Shown here: in pieces, positions 17,079-25,208 of the stretch | How positions within the stretch are numbered: position 1 is the stretch's first letter | Layout: every line of letters begins with the position of its first letter | Source: Duganella sp. Root336D2 | GTDB lineage: Bacteria > Pseudomonadota > Gammaproteobacteria > Burkholderiales > Burkholderiaceae_D | Length of the DNA: 64,000 nt | Direction of reading: 5' to 3' | NCBI RefSeq assembly: GCF_001425005.1 | Contig: NZ_LMDB01000005.1 | Span: 59,675-123,674, forward strand | Made by a program: the position numbers and the translations under genes | Notes under the pieces: generated by a model | Told to the model about the DNA's origin: nothing | Seen by the model: the letters and a program-made list of their open reading frames with translations, nothing else | The model's database searches: none

Positions 17079-17573
17079 ATGTGGAATGTCGTGATACTGG
17101 CTCTGGTGATGTCGATGGCGGGCGCCTACGTGGCGCTGGCCGAGCGCCAGGCTGCGGACGGGCAGCAGCACCTGGCCGAGGCCAGCGCCGAAGGCATGGC
17201 GAACTACCGCAGCGCGGTGGTGGCCTATTTCCAGGCGAATGACCTGCGCGCCACCAGCGTCAGCATCGATACGCTGAAAGCCAGCGGCGTGCTGCGCGCC
17301 TGGCCCCTGCTGGAGGCGCCGCCCGCTACTCCCTGGGGTAACTATCGCGATGCCGGCGGCACCATTTACATCTACGCCCGCCAATCGCCGCGGCGTGAAT
17401 TGACGCGTGAAATCGTGCGCCTGGCCCGCAACTCGGTGCTGGCCGGCAGCTACCGGCGCGGTGCCGCCAACCTGCAGTCGCCGGTCTACGGCGACACCGG
17501 CATCCCGCTGGCGGCTCTGGCCAGCCTGGCTTTGCCGGACGGTGTACCGGTGTGGCTGGCGGTGGCGCCATGA
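17079..17573 (+). CDS. pilM: Type IVb pilus protein PilM
   Basis: 164 residues. N-terminal signal-anchor (VVILALVMSMAGAYVALAE) followed by a soluble periplasmic domain with GMANYRSAVVAYFQAN and PWGNYRDAGGTIYIYA, consistent with the PilM family of R64-type thin pili. ATG 17079 has a GGGGGAGG ribosome site; the frame continues upstream but without a better start. Placed between the major pilin and pilV, and its stop overlaps the pilV ATG. The exact role of PilM is poorly defined. Confidence 0.75.
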   Translation: MWNVVILALVMSMAGAYVALAERQAADGQQHLAEASAEGMANYRSAVVAYFQANDLRATSVSIDTLKASGVLRAWPLLEAPPATPWGNYRDAGGTIYIYARQSPRRELTREIVRLARNSVLAGSYRRGAANLQSPVYGDTGIPLAALASLALPDGVPVWLAVAP

Positions 17574-18940
17574 CGGCCCCTCGCCGCCAATCCGGCGTGG
17601 GCATGCTGGAGCTGCTGGCGGCGCTGGCCGTCGGCGCCGTGCTGCTGCTTGGCCTGACCGGCATGAGCGACAACTCCCTTGACGAGCTGCGCGGCCAGCA
17701 GGCCGCCTATTACCAGGCGCAGGTGGTGCATGCGGCCGAGCGCTATATGCAGGCCCACCACGACGAGATCAAGGCCGCCACGCCGACCGCCGCTGCGGTG
17801 CTGGCGGTCAGCCTGGAGCAGCTGCGCGCCGGGCATTTCCTGCCGGCCGGCTTTACCGACCTGAATGCCTACCAGCAGGGCACCTGCGTGCTGGTGCGCC
17901 AGCCCGATGCCACCGCCGCACCCGGCAAGTTCGACGCGCTGGTGGTCACCAGCGGCGGCAAGCCGATCGGCGACAAGGACCTGGCGGCAGTGGCCCTGCA
18001 CGCGGGGACCGGCAGCGGATTCATTTCAGTACGCGAGCCGGCCTTTGCGCGCGGCGCATCCTGGCGCATGGACACCACGCCTTATCGCGGCATAGCCTGT
18101 GCCGGCGGCGCCGCTCCTGTGCTGCAGGGGACAGCGGCCGACGCCGGCCACCTGGCCTCGAACCTGTTCTACGATGGCGCCGGCCAACTGGCGGCGGACT
18201 TCCTGTACCGCGGCGCAGTGCCGGGCAAGCCCGAACTCAATCGCATGAACACGGCCATGCGGTTCGGCGGCGCCGCGCTGGTAGCAACCGGGGATTCCTG
18301 CCTGAATGCCAACGGCGTGGCCGAGCCGGGCCTGGCGATGGACGCCGGCACGCGCACCCTGCTTAGCTGCGACACCACCGGCCACTGGAACCTGGCCTCG
18401 TCGTGGAAGGCGCCGGTCGAGGCCTGGGGCGACCTGCCGCTGGCCGGCAGCGTACGCGGCGACGTGCGCATGGTGATGAACCTGAGCCGCGCCTTTACTT
18501 TCGACGGCGCAGTCTGGGCGCCGCTTGCCCTGGACAAAGACGGCAACCTCGATGCGCCCGGCGAAGTGAAAGCGCGCAACGTGCGGGCGCTCCAGGCCAT
18601 CGAATCGGAGGGCACCATCCACGCCGTCGCCGATATCGCCAGCGAGCGCGACCTCCGGGCCGGGCGCGACCTGGACGTGCAGCGCGACGCCAACGTGGTG
18701 CGCTCCGTGTTGGCGCGCAGGATAGAAGCGAGCAGCTGGATGGCGGCCCCCTCGATCAACCTTACGTCGGTCAAGGCGGCTGCCGGCGCCTGCCATTACT
18801 GGGAATGGAGCGACCTGGAAGGGCGCAGCGTTTTGAAGTTCCCAGCCGGCACCGTCGTCATGGATGCCGATATGCGCCCGCTGATCTGCGGCCAGGACCA
18901 CACCTTCAGGTATGCAAATGGAAACTACACACCGAATTAA
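17570..18940 (+). CDS. pilV: Minor pilin / tip adhesin PilV
   Basis: 456 residues, long minor pilin. A short leader ends in RRQSG before VGMLELLAALAVGAVLLLGL, with Glu at +5. The constant part shows AYYQAQVVHAAERYMQAHHD and a later Cys-containing region (GDSCLNANGVAEPGL, TRTLLSCDTTGHW) typical of PilV shufflon-type proteins. The C-terminus (KAAAGACHYWEWSDLEGRSV to the stop) would be the variable tip in R64. Here a single fixed end is followed at once by another gene, with no inverted repeats or rci recombinase visible. Confidence 0.85.
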   Translation: MTAPRRQSGVGMLELLAALAVGAVLLLGLTGMSDNSLDELRGQQAAYYQAQVVHAAERYMQAHHDEIKAATPTAAAVLAVSLEQLRAGHFLPAGFTDLNAYQQGTCVLVRQPDATAAPGKFDALVVTSGGKPIGDKDLAAVALHAGTGSGFISVREPAFARGASWRMDTTPYRGIACAGGAAPVLQGTAADAGHLASNLFYDGAGQLAADFLYRGAVPGKPELNRMNTAMRFGGAALVATGDSCLNANGVAEPGLAMDAGTRTLLSCDTTGHWNLASSWKAPVEAWGDLPLAGSVRGDVRMVMNLSRAFTFDGAVWAPLALDKDGNLDAPGEVKARNVRALQAIESEGTIHAVADIASERDLRAGRDLDVQRDANVVRSVLARRIEASSWMAAPSINLTSVKAAAGACHYWEWSDLEGRSVLKFPAGTVVMDADMRPLICGQDHTFRYANGNYTPN

Positions 18941-19400
18941 GCGCCGCGCCGCGGCATTGGCGGCCTGCCTTTCGCTGGCCAGCCTGCCGGCGCGCGCATG
19001 CTGGGAAGAAGCGGCGACCTGGTACCGCGTCAATCCCTACCTGCTGTATGCGATCGCCAAGACCGAATCGGGCCTGAATCCGAACGCCATCAACCGCAAC
19101 AAGAACGGCAGCTACGATATCGGCCTGATGCAGATCAACAGCAGCTGGCTGCCGACGCTGCGCAAGTACGGCGTGGAGGAAAAGGACCTGTACGATGCCT
19201 GCACCAGCATCCAGGTCGGCGCCTGGATACTGGGGCAGAACATGCAGCGCATGGGCGTGACCTGGGAAGCGGTGGGCGCCTACAACGCGCGCGATCCGGC
19301 CAAGCGGATCAAGTATGCGCTGAAGGTGCGCAAGAACCTGCCGGAAGCGGCCCTGGCCGAACAGGCTGGCGGGGGAGGGGCGAATGATGCCGCGTATTGA
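18912..19400 (+). CDS. Lytic transglycosylase of the pilus operon (VirB1/R64 PilT-like)
   Basis: 162 residues, SLT-fold peptidoglycan lytic enzyme. Signal peptide to about residue 27 (...SLPARA), then the catalytic Glu in LLYAIAKTESGLNPNAIN and the GLMQINSSWLPTL motif, then VGAYNARDPAKRIKYA. It opens peptidoglycan locally for the pilus machine. Start ATG 18912 or 18918; it overlaps the end of pilV by 29 bp. In R64 the orthologue is called PilT, which must not be confused with the retraction ATPase at 20308. Confidence 0.9.
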   Translation: MQMETTHRIKRRAAALAACLSLASLPARACWEEAATWYRVNPYLLYAIAKTESGLNPNAINRNKNGSYDIGLMQINSSWLPTLRKYGVEEKDLYDACTSIQVGAWILGQNMQRMGVTWEAVGAYNARDPAKRIKYALKVRKNLPEAALAEQAGGGGANDAAY

Positions 19401-19416
19401 GCGCAGCCTGGCCGGT

Positions 19417-20106
19417 TCACTCCGGCGTGCACAGCTCCAGGCGATAGCCCTGGGTGTAGGCGGTGCGGATCATGACGATGCGCTTGTCGCCGACCTGCAG
19501 TTTCTTGCGCAGCTTGTAGACGTGCTGCTCGATGGTACGGCCGGCCACTTCGCTGTCCGTGCTCCAGATTACGGTGCCGATGGTGCTGCGCGAAATGTAG
19601 ACGCCGGGCGAGGAGAAGAACAGCCAGGCCATGCTGAATTCGCGCGGAGTCAGTTCGATCTGCCGGCCGAGGAACTGCAGGCGTCCGCTGTCGCGTTCCA
19701 GGCTGTAGCCGGCGTATTCGATGCTGCGCCGCTGCGGGGCATTGCCGCTGCGGCGCAGCAGGGCGTTGGTGCGCGCCAGCAGCTCCACCGCTTCGAAAGG
19801 CCGCGGCACGAAGTCGTCGGCACCGGCGTTCAGCACCAGGGCCGCGAGTTCGGCGCTGCGCATGGGCGAAAGTACCAGCACCGGAGTCGCGTCGCCGCTG
19901 CGCATGTTCAGCCAGGACAGCAGGCTGTTGTCCGCCTCCGGTTCGCTGGCAAGGTCGATCAGGATCAGGTCCACGTCGTCGCGCCGCACGCCCCGCAGCA
20001 ACGCTGTTTCCGAAGCAAAGCGCTGCACGCCGAAGCCGGCGCGCAGAAGCACGCTGTGTACCAGTTCGTAGACTTCAGCACTTTGGATATGGCATGCGAT
20101 CTTCAT
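19417..20106 (-). CDS. OmpR-family response regulator with a degenerate receiver
   Basis: 229 residues. The C-terminal winged-helix DNA-binding domain is intact (GRQIELTPREFSMAWLFFS, TIEQHVYKLRKKLQVGDKRI, AYTQGYRLEL). The N-terminal receiver keeps an Asp at the usual place (Asp51 in DLILIDLAS). It lacks the acidic pair that binds magnesium (the region reads MKIACHIQSAE), the conserved Thr is Ser80, and the invariant Lys is Arg102 (DFVPRPF). It is likely not controlled by ordinary phosphorylation. It lies on the opposite strand between the pil operon and the pilT-like gene, with no histidine kinase nearby, and is a candidate regulator of the pilus or the T3SS. Confidence 0.88.
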   Translation of the reverse strand: MKIACHIQSAEVYELVHSVLLRAGFGVQRFASETALLRGVRRDDVDLILIDLASEPEADNSLLSWLNMRSGDATPVLVLSPMRSAELAALVLNAGADDFVPRPFEAVELLARTNALLRRSGNAPQRRSIEYAGYSLERDSGRLQFLGRQIELTPREFSMAWLFFSSPGVYISRSTIGTVIWSTDSEVAGRTIEQHVYKLRKKLQVGDKRIVMIRTAYTQGYRLELCTPE

Positions 20107-20307
20107 GTTCGTCCAAACTTAATAGTCACTCCGGCCCGCACCTGCTCAACAGAATTTAATTGGCAATAGTAAACACAATCTTGCATTTTTGCTGCCAGCT
20201 CCGCTATCGTGTGCGCGCGCCGGTACAGGACCGGGAAGTGTGTCTTGCATGCGCAACTGTGTAGAATTACGTAGCCTGAATCAATTTCATCTTAGAGGGT
20301 GACCCTG

Positions 20308-21402
20308 ATGTCCAACGATACTTCGCGCGCCAGCGACTTCCAGCAGAAGTTCATGCAGCTGGTCAGCGGCCAGCAAAGCTTTTCCGATATCCACCTGGAG
20401 CAGGGTGCTGCCGCGATGGTGAAAACACCGCGCGGCTGGCAGCAGTTCCACGAAGGCCCGCTGACGCTTGGCGAACTGCGCCCCCTGTTGGACAGTATCG
20501 ACGAGGACTGGGAAGACAAGATTGTCGAGAAGGCGCTGGACCGCCCCTTCGTGCTGCAGAACTGCCGCCTGCGCTGCAATGTCTACCGCCTTGGCGCCGG
20601 CGCCAAGGTAGCGCTCTCGGTGCGCCGCCTGCCGCTGGAGCCGCTGCCGCTGGAGCGTACCGGCCTGCCGTCTTATGTGCGCACCATGCTGGAATCGAAC
20701 AAGGGCTTGATCCTGGTGACCGGTCCGACCGGGTCGGGCAAGACCACCACCATCGCCTCCATGCTGGACTACATCAACACCAACCGCAACGGCCATATCG
20801 TCACCATCGAAGAACCGATCGAATACACCCTGCAGCGCAAGCAGTCGATCATCTCGCAGAAGGAAGTGCCGGTCGATACCGCCAGCTTCTCCAGCGGCCT
20901 GCGCGAGGCTTTGCGGCAGAAGCCCGACGTGCTGATGGTGGGCGAGATCCGCGATTACGATACGGCTGAAACCGTGCTGCACGCCGGCGAGTCCGGCCAC
21001 CTGGTGCTGGCCACCATGCACACCGGGAATGCGGTGGGCGCCATCAGCAAACTGTTAAGCTTCTTCCCGGTCGACCAGCGCGCCCAGCGCTCGGCCATGC
21101 TGGCCAGTTCCCTGATCGGCGTGATTTTCCAGAGCCTGCTGCCGTCCGAGAATGGCGACAATTATGTGCTGGCCAGCGAGATGGTGTTCAATCATAACCA
21201 GCAGATAGCGCCTTACATCGTCGATCCGGACAAGCTGCACATGATCGGCGACTATATGAAACGCAAGGAAGACAGCATGTCGCGGCCTTTGAACGAAGTG
21301 CTGCAGCAGCTGGTTGCGCGCAAGGAGATCAGTGCGCGCGATGCGCTGCGCGTGGCCTACAACCGCCTGGAACTGCGCGAAATGCTGGGCAATACGCGCT
21401 GA
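20308..21402 (+). CDS. PilT-like pilus retraction ATPase
   Basis: 364 residues from ATG 20308 (a GTG at 20299 is also in frame). Retraction ATPase family: Walker A GPTGSGKTTTIASML, Asp box HIVTIEEPIEYTL, Walker B ALRQKPDVLMVGEIRD, and the His box HLVLATMHTGNAVGAIS; it has no tetracysteine. The N-terminal domain starts FSDIHLEQGAAAMVKTPRGW. It follows the type IVb pilus genes after the regulator gene, so it probably retracts that pilus, as BfpF does for the bundle-forming pilus; R64 has no such gene. The 201-bp region before it (20107-20307) is relatively AT-rich and must hold the divergent promoters of this gene and the regulator. Confidence 0.92.
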   Translation: MSNDTSRASDFQQKFMQLVSGQQSFSDIHLEQGAAAMVKTPRGWQQFHEGPLTLGELRPLLDSIDEDWEDKIVEKALDRPFVLQNCRLRCNVYRLGAGAKVALSVRRLPLEPLPLERTGLPSYVRTMLESNKGLILVTGPTGSGKTTTIASMLDYINTNRNGHIVTIEEPIEYTLQRKQSIISQKEVPVDTASFSSGLREALRQKPDVLMVGEIRDYDTAETVLHAGESGHLVLATMHTGNAVGAISKLLSFFPVDQRAQRSAMLASSLIGVIFQSLLPSENGDNYVLASEMVFNHNQQIAPYIVDPDKLHMIGDYMKRKEDSMSRPLNEVLQQLVARKEISARDALRVAYNRLELREMLGNTR

Positions 21403-21408
21403 CAGGAT

Positions 21409-21434
21409 AAAAAAGGTCCGGCGCAGGCCGGACC
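21409..21434 (-). terminator. Rho-independent terminator of the effector gene
   Basis: A perfect 8-bp stem (GGTCCGGC / GCCGGACC, 21415-21434) with a GCAG loop, flanked at 21409-21414 by six A. On the minus strand this is a hairpin followed by a run of six T, right after the effector stop at 21443. The stem may also stop transcription from the PilT-like gene coming the other way, but without a T run. Confidence 0.8.
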
Positions 21435-21442
21435 CGGTTGCC

Positions 21443-23680
21443 TTATGGCTGCTGCGTTTTGCGCCCTTGCTCTTCGTCGGGAGGAGGCGGCTGCTTGTGA
21501 CGCGCTGCCTCGATTGCCTTGGCCGGAAGCTTGACCGTGCCTTTCACTACCTTCATCGCCCCCTGGCCTGTTTTCTCGGTCAGGACCGCGCCGGTCTGGG
21601 CCGGGAACGATGAAATGCCGCGCAATACGTTGTGTGCGCCCTGCGGAATGCGCTTGAAGCTGCCCGCTGGCGCCGTATGCGTCGCCGTGGCTCCGTCCTT
21701 GAGGTAGACCGGCGAGGCGGCGTTCAGCGGGCCGGATAACACGCGGTTGGTCAAGGCCGAGGTGCCGGCTGGATTGAGTTTCTTGCCCTCCGCGTCGGCA
21801 ACGATGCCGGCGAAGAACGGCATCAGGGTCAGGTAGGACTTGAAGCCTTCCAGTACGGCATGGCAAAGCCGGTTCGCCGCGTTGCCGCCGTTCGGATCGC
21901 GGACGCGGTCCAATGCTTCGCTGACGTAGGTGTGAACGGCGGTGGCCATGGTCATGCCGACGCCGGCGCCCCATATCCTGCTATACAGATCCACCCGGTT
22001 GGCCGATTGTGTCAGGTCAAGCTTTTGCGACGAATTCCACATGCGCTGCAAGGCCGAACGCGGATTGGTATGCTTGGAAAACACGCGCGTGGGCAGGCCG
22101 TCGTGATGGTCCGACAGGGCCATCAGGTTCTGGGCGGTCGCCATGGCGCCGCCGCCTGCAAAGGATGCTGAAGCCCTGGCATGGATCGAACTGGCCAGTT
22201 CCGTCGCATTGCTCAAGGCATCGCGGATCGCGTTGGCTGAAGCGAACGAGGCGAAGCCGGCGAAGTCGCCTTTGAGGGTGCCGAAGCCGCCCTTGAGCGT
22301 GTGGTCCTGGAATTCCTTTCTATCCTTGATGCTGGCGTCGTTCAGCGCAGCATGCTCGTGGTCGGAATGCACGTGCAGGCTGCCCTGGGTGTTGAACTCG
22401 ATGCGCGGCGCGTCGGGGAAGTAGGTTTCGGCCTGCACTGTCTCGATGGGGCGTACCCAACCCCCGACCTCGGTGAGGCTGTGCAGTCCATCGCGTGCAA
22501 TGTCGCCGACCAGCTTGTGCGCCGTTCCCAGCGCGACGGCCTGCGCGACAACACCGGCCACCAGTTCGGCGGGACGATTCACATGTCCGTTCAGGACAGC
22601 GGTCGATGCCAGGAGCGCCGCGTTGCGGGCATAGCCCCAATGCGCGGCGGAGGAAACCGCCTGCGGCAGGCCTTGGCCGATGGCTACCTTGGCGATCTTG
22701 GGCAGGTTCTGCTTGACGCCCTGTTCCTTGATGTTGATGGCCCGGCTTTTCAGGCTGTCCAGGTGCTCGGCATGCAGGATGAAGTTGCTGGCCTGGTGGA
22801 ATGCCTTCAGTTCCGCCTTGGCCGCTTCCAGCCTGGGTTTGGCAATTGCCGTATCGGCGTCGCGCTTTGTTTCGCCCCGGACGCCTGGCACCGGAATCTT
22901 GTTCGACGCTTTCTCGACGTCGATCTGGCAGGCGAGTGCATTCAGTTCCAGCTGGTTTTCGCGGTCGGCGATGCGGACCTTGAAAGCTGCCTGGCTCAAT
23001 TTGACGTTGTCGATCATGGCCTGGTCGCGCGGGTCGTCCGCTTCCAGCCTGGCGATGACGTTCCTGTAGGCCGAATCGAGGGCCGTGGCGCGGTTCGCTT
23101 CGAGGGCGACGGAACCGGGGGCGCCCAGTCCGGGCGCGATCGTCGCCAGCGCCTCGGGCGGCAAGGGCGGCGCCAATTCGGGATGGCCTTCCGGGTTGAT
23201 GATGGCATCGAGGGTTTCCTCGCTGACGGCACCGCGCATACCGATTGCTACCTGGCCCGATACGGCGCGCTGCAGCACCGCGCCGGAAGCAAGGCTGTCC
23301 AGGGCTTCCTTGCCAAGGCCGCCGCGCAGGGCCTGGCCTTCCAGGGCAAACTGGCGGGCCAGGATGTCGAGGTTGAGCGGCCCATGACGCTCAAGGTCTT
23401 CCAGCAAGGGGCCTTTTACGGCCGCCAGTTCGGCGTCGCGCGCTTCAAGGGCGTCGGCAATCTGCTGGATGTGCGGCGGCAGCTGGGCATGTGCCGTTGC
23501 GCCGGCATGCGCCGGGCTGCCCGGCTGCGCGCTGGACGAGGGTTGCAGGCTCTGGCTGGCCGGCGCGTGCCTGGCGCGGAGGGCAGCCTGGCCGGGGTTT
23601 GCCTGGTTCTGGTTTTGCAGCCATTGGTGCATCGCGATCGTGTTGTTGAGCGAAGCGATGCCGGGGAAATTTCCAAACAT
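21443..23680 (-). CDS. Putative T3SS-secreted effector or translocator, 745 residues
   Basis: Not recognised by family. The first 80 residues are Gln/Asn/Ser/Pro-rich and disordered (MHQWLQNQNQANPGQAALRA, SQSLQPSSSAQPGS), typical of T3SS export signals. The body is mostly helical and Ala-rich; a few hydrophobic stretches (NRPAELVAGVVAQAVALG; WGAGVGMTMATAVH; LTLMPFFAGIVAD) could insert into a membrane. The tail is basic and Pro-rich. It follows a CesT-like chaperone gene on the same strand by 57 bp and shares its HrpL-like promoter at 24293-24320. ATG 23680 has an AAGGAG site. An effector is favoured; a HrpF/NopX-type translocator is the alternative. Confidence 0.7.
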   Translation of the reverse strand: MFGNFPGIASLNNTIAMHQWLQNQNQANPGQAALRARHAPASQSLQPSSSAQPGSPAHAGATAHAQLPPHIQQIADALEARDAELAAVKGPLLEDLERHGPLNLDILARQFALEGQALRGGLGKEALDSLASGAVLQRAVSGQVAIGMRGAVSEETLDAIINPEGHPELAPPLPPEALATIAPGLGAPGSVALEANRATALDSAYRNVIARLEADDPRDQAMIDNVKLSQAAFKVRIADRENQLELNALACQIDVEKASNKIPVPGVRGETKRDADTAIAKPRLEAAKAELKAFHQASNFILHAEHLDSLKSRAINIKEQGVKQNLPKIAKVAIGQGLPQAVSSAAHWGYARNAALLASTAVLNGHVNRPAELVAGVVAQAVALGTAHKLVGDIARDGLHSLTEVGGWVRPIETVQAETYFPDAPRIEFNTQGSLHVHSDHEHAALNDASIKDRKEFQDHTLKGGFGTLKGDFAGFASFASANAIRDALSNATELASSIHARASASFAGGGAMATAQNLMALSDHHDGLPTRVFSKHTNPRSALQRMWNSSQKLDLTQSANRVDLYSRIWGAGVGMTMATAVHTYVSEALDRVRDPNGGNAANRLCHAVLEGFKSYLTLMPFFAGIVADAEGKKLNPAGTSALTNRVLSGPLNAASPVYLKDGATATHTAPAGSFKRIPQGAHNVLRGISSFPAQTGAVLTEKTGQGAMKVVKGTVKLPAKAIEAARHKQPPPPDEEQGRKTQQP

Positions 23681-23737
23681 GGGAACTCCTTCGGGACGAG
23701 TGTATAAGGACGGTGAAAGAAAAAAGCGCGACGCGTC

Positions 23738-24250
23738 TTACGCCGGGCTGCCTTCCGCTCCGCTGCCGGATTGGCGCAATTGCGCGTCCAGGCGCGAGCG
23801 CGCGCCTTGGGCGGCCTTGCCGCCCTTGTCGTTCGAGGTTTCCTTTTCGTCGAGGAAGTAGCTGGTGCGCCATTGTTCGGCCACGGCTGCGAAGTGGCGC
23901 AGCATGGCCAGTGTGAGCATGCCGCTGGACTGCTCCAGCGGCAGCATGCAGTACAGGACGACCTGCTTGATTTCGGTGTTGTAGCCGAATGTGGCGTTAT
24001 GGCCCGAGCCGGCCATCAGCAGGTTGGTTTCCAGCAGCCGTTGCAGCACGAGTTCGCGCGGCTCCGCCGGCAGCGGGCCCAGGCCGCAGTAGATGTTGAC
24101 GATATGCGGCGCCTGTTCGCCGCCGTGGCGCAGCAGGAATTGGGTGCCGCCGATATCGAGTTCGGCTTTGTCGTACAGGGCGCGCGGGTCCGGAATCTGC
24201 GCGTGTTCGCAGATCTGGTTGATCAGGTTGCGGTAGACGTCGATGCTCAT
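23738..24250 (-). CDS. CesT-family T3SS chaperone
   Basis: 170 residues from ATG 24250 (GGAGAG site); the open frame extends to 24322, but that part overlaps the promoter box. The pattern is that of a class I effector chaperone: N-terminal helix YRNLINQICEHAQIPDPRAL, strands LDIGGTQFLLRHGGEQAPHI, LQRLLETNLLMAGSGHNATF, and TLAMLRHFAAVAEQWRTSYF. It adds a polar C-terminal tail of about 35 residues. It lies immediately upstream of the 745-residue protein and probably keeps it export-ready. Confidence 0.85.
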   Translation of the reverse strand: MSIDVYRNLINQICEHAQIPDPRALYDKAELDIGGTQFLLRHGGEQAPHIVNIYCGLGPLPAEPRELVLQRLLETNLLMAGSGHNATFGYNTEIKQVVLYCMLPLEQSSGMLTLAMLRHFAAVAEQWRTSYFLDEKETSNDKGGKAAQGARSRLDAQLRQSGSGAEGSPA

Positions 24251-24292
24251 GTTCACTCTCCAGTGATGGGTTGGGGGACGCGATGCTGGAGA

Positions 24293-24320
24293 TGAGTAGG
24301 GAATGCGCGGCGCCGGTTCC
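24293..24320 (-). promoter_or_regulatory. HrpL-like promoter driving the chaperone-effector pair
   Basis: Read on the minus strand: GGAACC (24320-24315), 15 bp, then CTACTCA (24299-24293). One mismatch (T for C) to GGAACC-N15/16-CCACNNA. It lies 42 bp upstream of the chaperone ATG. Confidence 0.75.
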
Positions 24321-24334
24321 ACCGCAGACGGCCG

Positions 24335-24362
24335 GGAACTTTCCGCCGGGCCGTGCTACAGA
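24335..24362 (+). promoter_or_regulatory. HrpL-like promoter driving the gene at 24399
   Basis: GGAACT (24335-24340), 15 bp, CTACAGA (24356-24362). Two mismatches to the HrpL consensus, one of them the same C-to-T change seen in the divergent box 15 bp away. It lies 36 bp upstream of the ATG at 24399. Confidence 0.62.
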
Positions 24363-24398
24363 TGGGGAATGCCACGCCATCAAACGAAAGGACGCATC

Positions 24399-25208
24399 AT
24401 GCTAAGTAGACTTGCAACCGCCGTGGGCACTGCCGCCGCGGGCGCCGTACTGGATCGGATGGCCCATCGCAACGAAGCGCAGCAACAGCCGCAGCCCCAG
24501 CCGCAGGCTTTGCCGCCAAGGCCGCCGCATCCGGTCCAGCAGTCGGGCACCGGTAATGAGCGCCTGGGCCGGCTTGGCGACGCCATTCGTGGACCCGTTA
24601 ACGGCTCGCCGTTCGCCAGCGGCATCAGCGGGCAGTTCGGCAAGATGCAGCAGTTGGGAGAGGATGCCAGGACGGTGGCGCAGAATCCCGTCATTACGGC
24701 CGAGGAACTCAAGCAGCTTGCCGACCGCGTGCAGGACGACGCCAAAGCGACGTTCGGGGCGGCCAAGGTGGTCAGCGGCCACGCGCCGCTGACCGGCGGC
24801 GACGCCGCGCGGCTCGGCAAGGCCGCAGTGAAGGACGCGGTGGACAATTTCGATCCCGCCAAAATGGTCGAGACCGCGAAGAAAGTTGGCGATACCGCCT
24901 ATGCCGCGGCGACCACCAGCAAGGAGGGCATCGGCCAGGTGACGGATGCGATGCAGGACAGGTTGAAATTCGAGGCCCAGGCAACGGCGGCAGGTACCGC
25001 CGCCGTGCACCTGGGCGCTACCGCGATCAGCATGCTGCCGTTTCCCGGTGCACCCCTGGTGGGCGCCGCGGTGCGCACCGTCGGCACCATGGCCGCCGGC
25101 GCCCATATGTCGGCCACGATGCGCGAGATCGGCGGCGACGGCCAGGGCAAGGACAGCGCCCTGCGCCAGGAGGCGGCGAAGATCCTGATCGAGAAGTCCG
25201 GCAGCTAG
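24399..25208 (+). CDS. Unknown protein, candidate T3SS substrate
   Basis: 269 residues from ATG 24399 with a GAAAGGA site. Not recognised. The N-terminus is short and partly hydrophobic (LATAVGTAAAGAVLDRMAHR), then a Gln/Pro-rich stretch (EAQQQPQPQPQALPPRPP) and a long Ala/Asp-rich helical body. A hydrophobic segment near residues 200-230 (AAVHLGATAISMLPFPGAPL) could be amphipathic or membrane-active. The disordered Gln/Pro-rich N-terminus and the HrpL-like box suggest a secreted T3SS protein. Its stop shares the palindromic CTAG with the stop of pqiC coming from the other side. Confidence 0.6.
   Translation: MLSRLATAVGTAAAGAVLDRMAHRNEAQQQPQPQPQALPPRPPHPVQQSGTGNERLGRLGDAIRGPVNGSPFASGISGQFGKMQQLGEDARTVAQNPVITAEELKQLADRVQDDAKATFGAAKVVSGHAPLTGGDAARLGKAAVKDAVDNFDPAKMVETAKKVGDTAYAAATTSKEGIGQVTDAMQDRLKFEAQATAAGTAAVHLGATAISMLPFPGAPLVGAAVRTVGTMAAGAHMSATMREIGGDGQGKDSALRQEAAKILIEKSGS

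Noticed and set aside
18700..18940. A shufflon at the 3' end of pilV
   Set aside because: No inverted 19-bp repeats, no alternative C-terminal segments and no rci recombinase; the next gene overlaps pilV.
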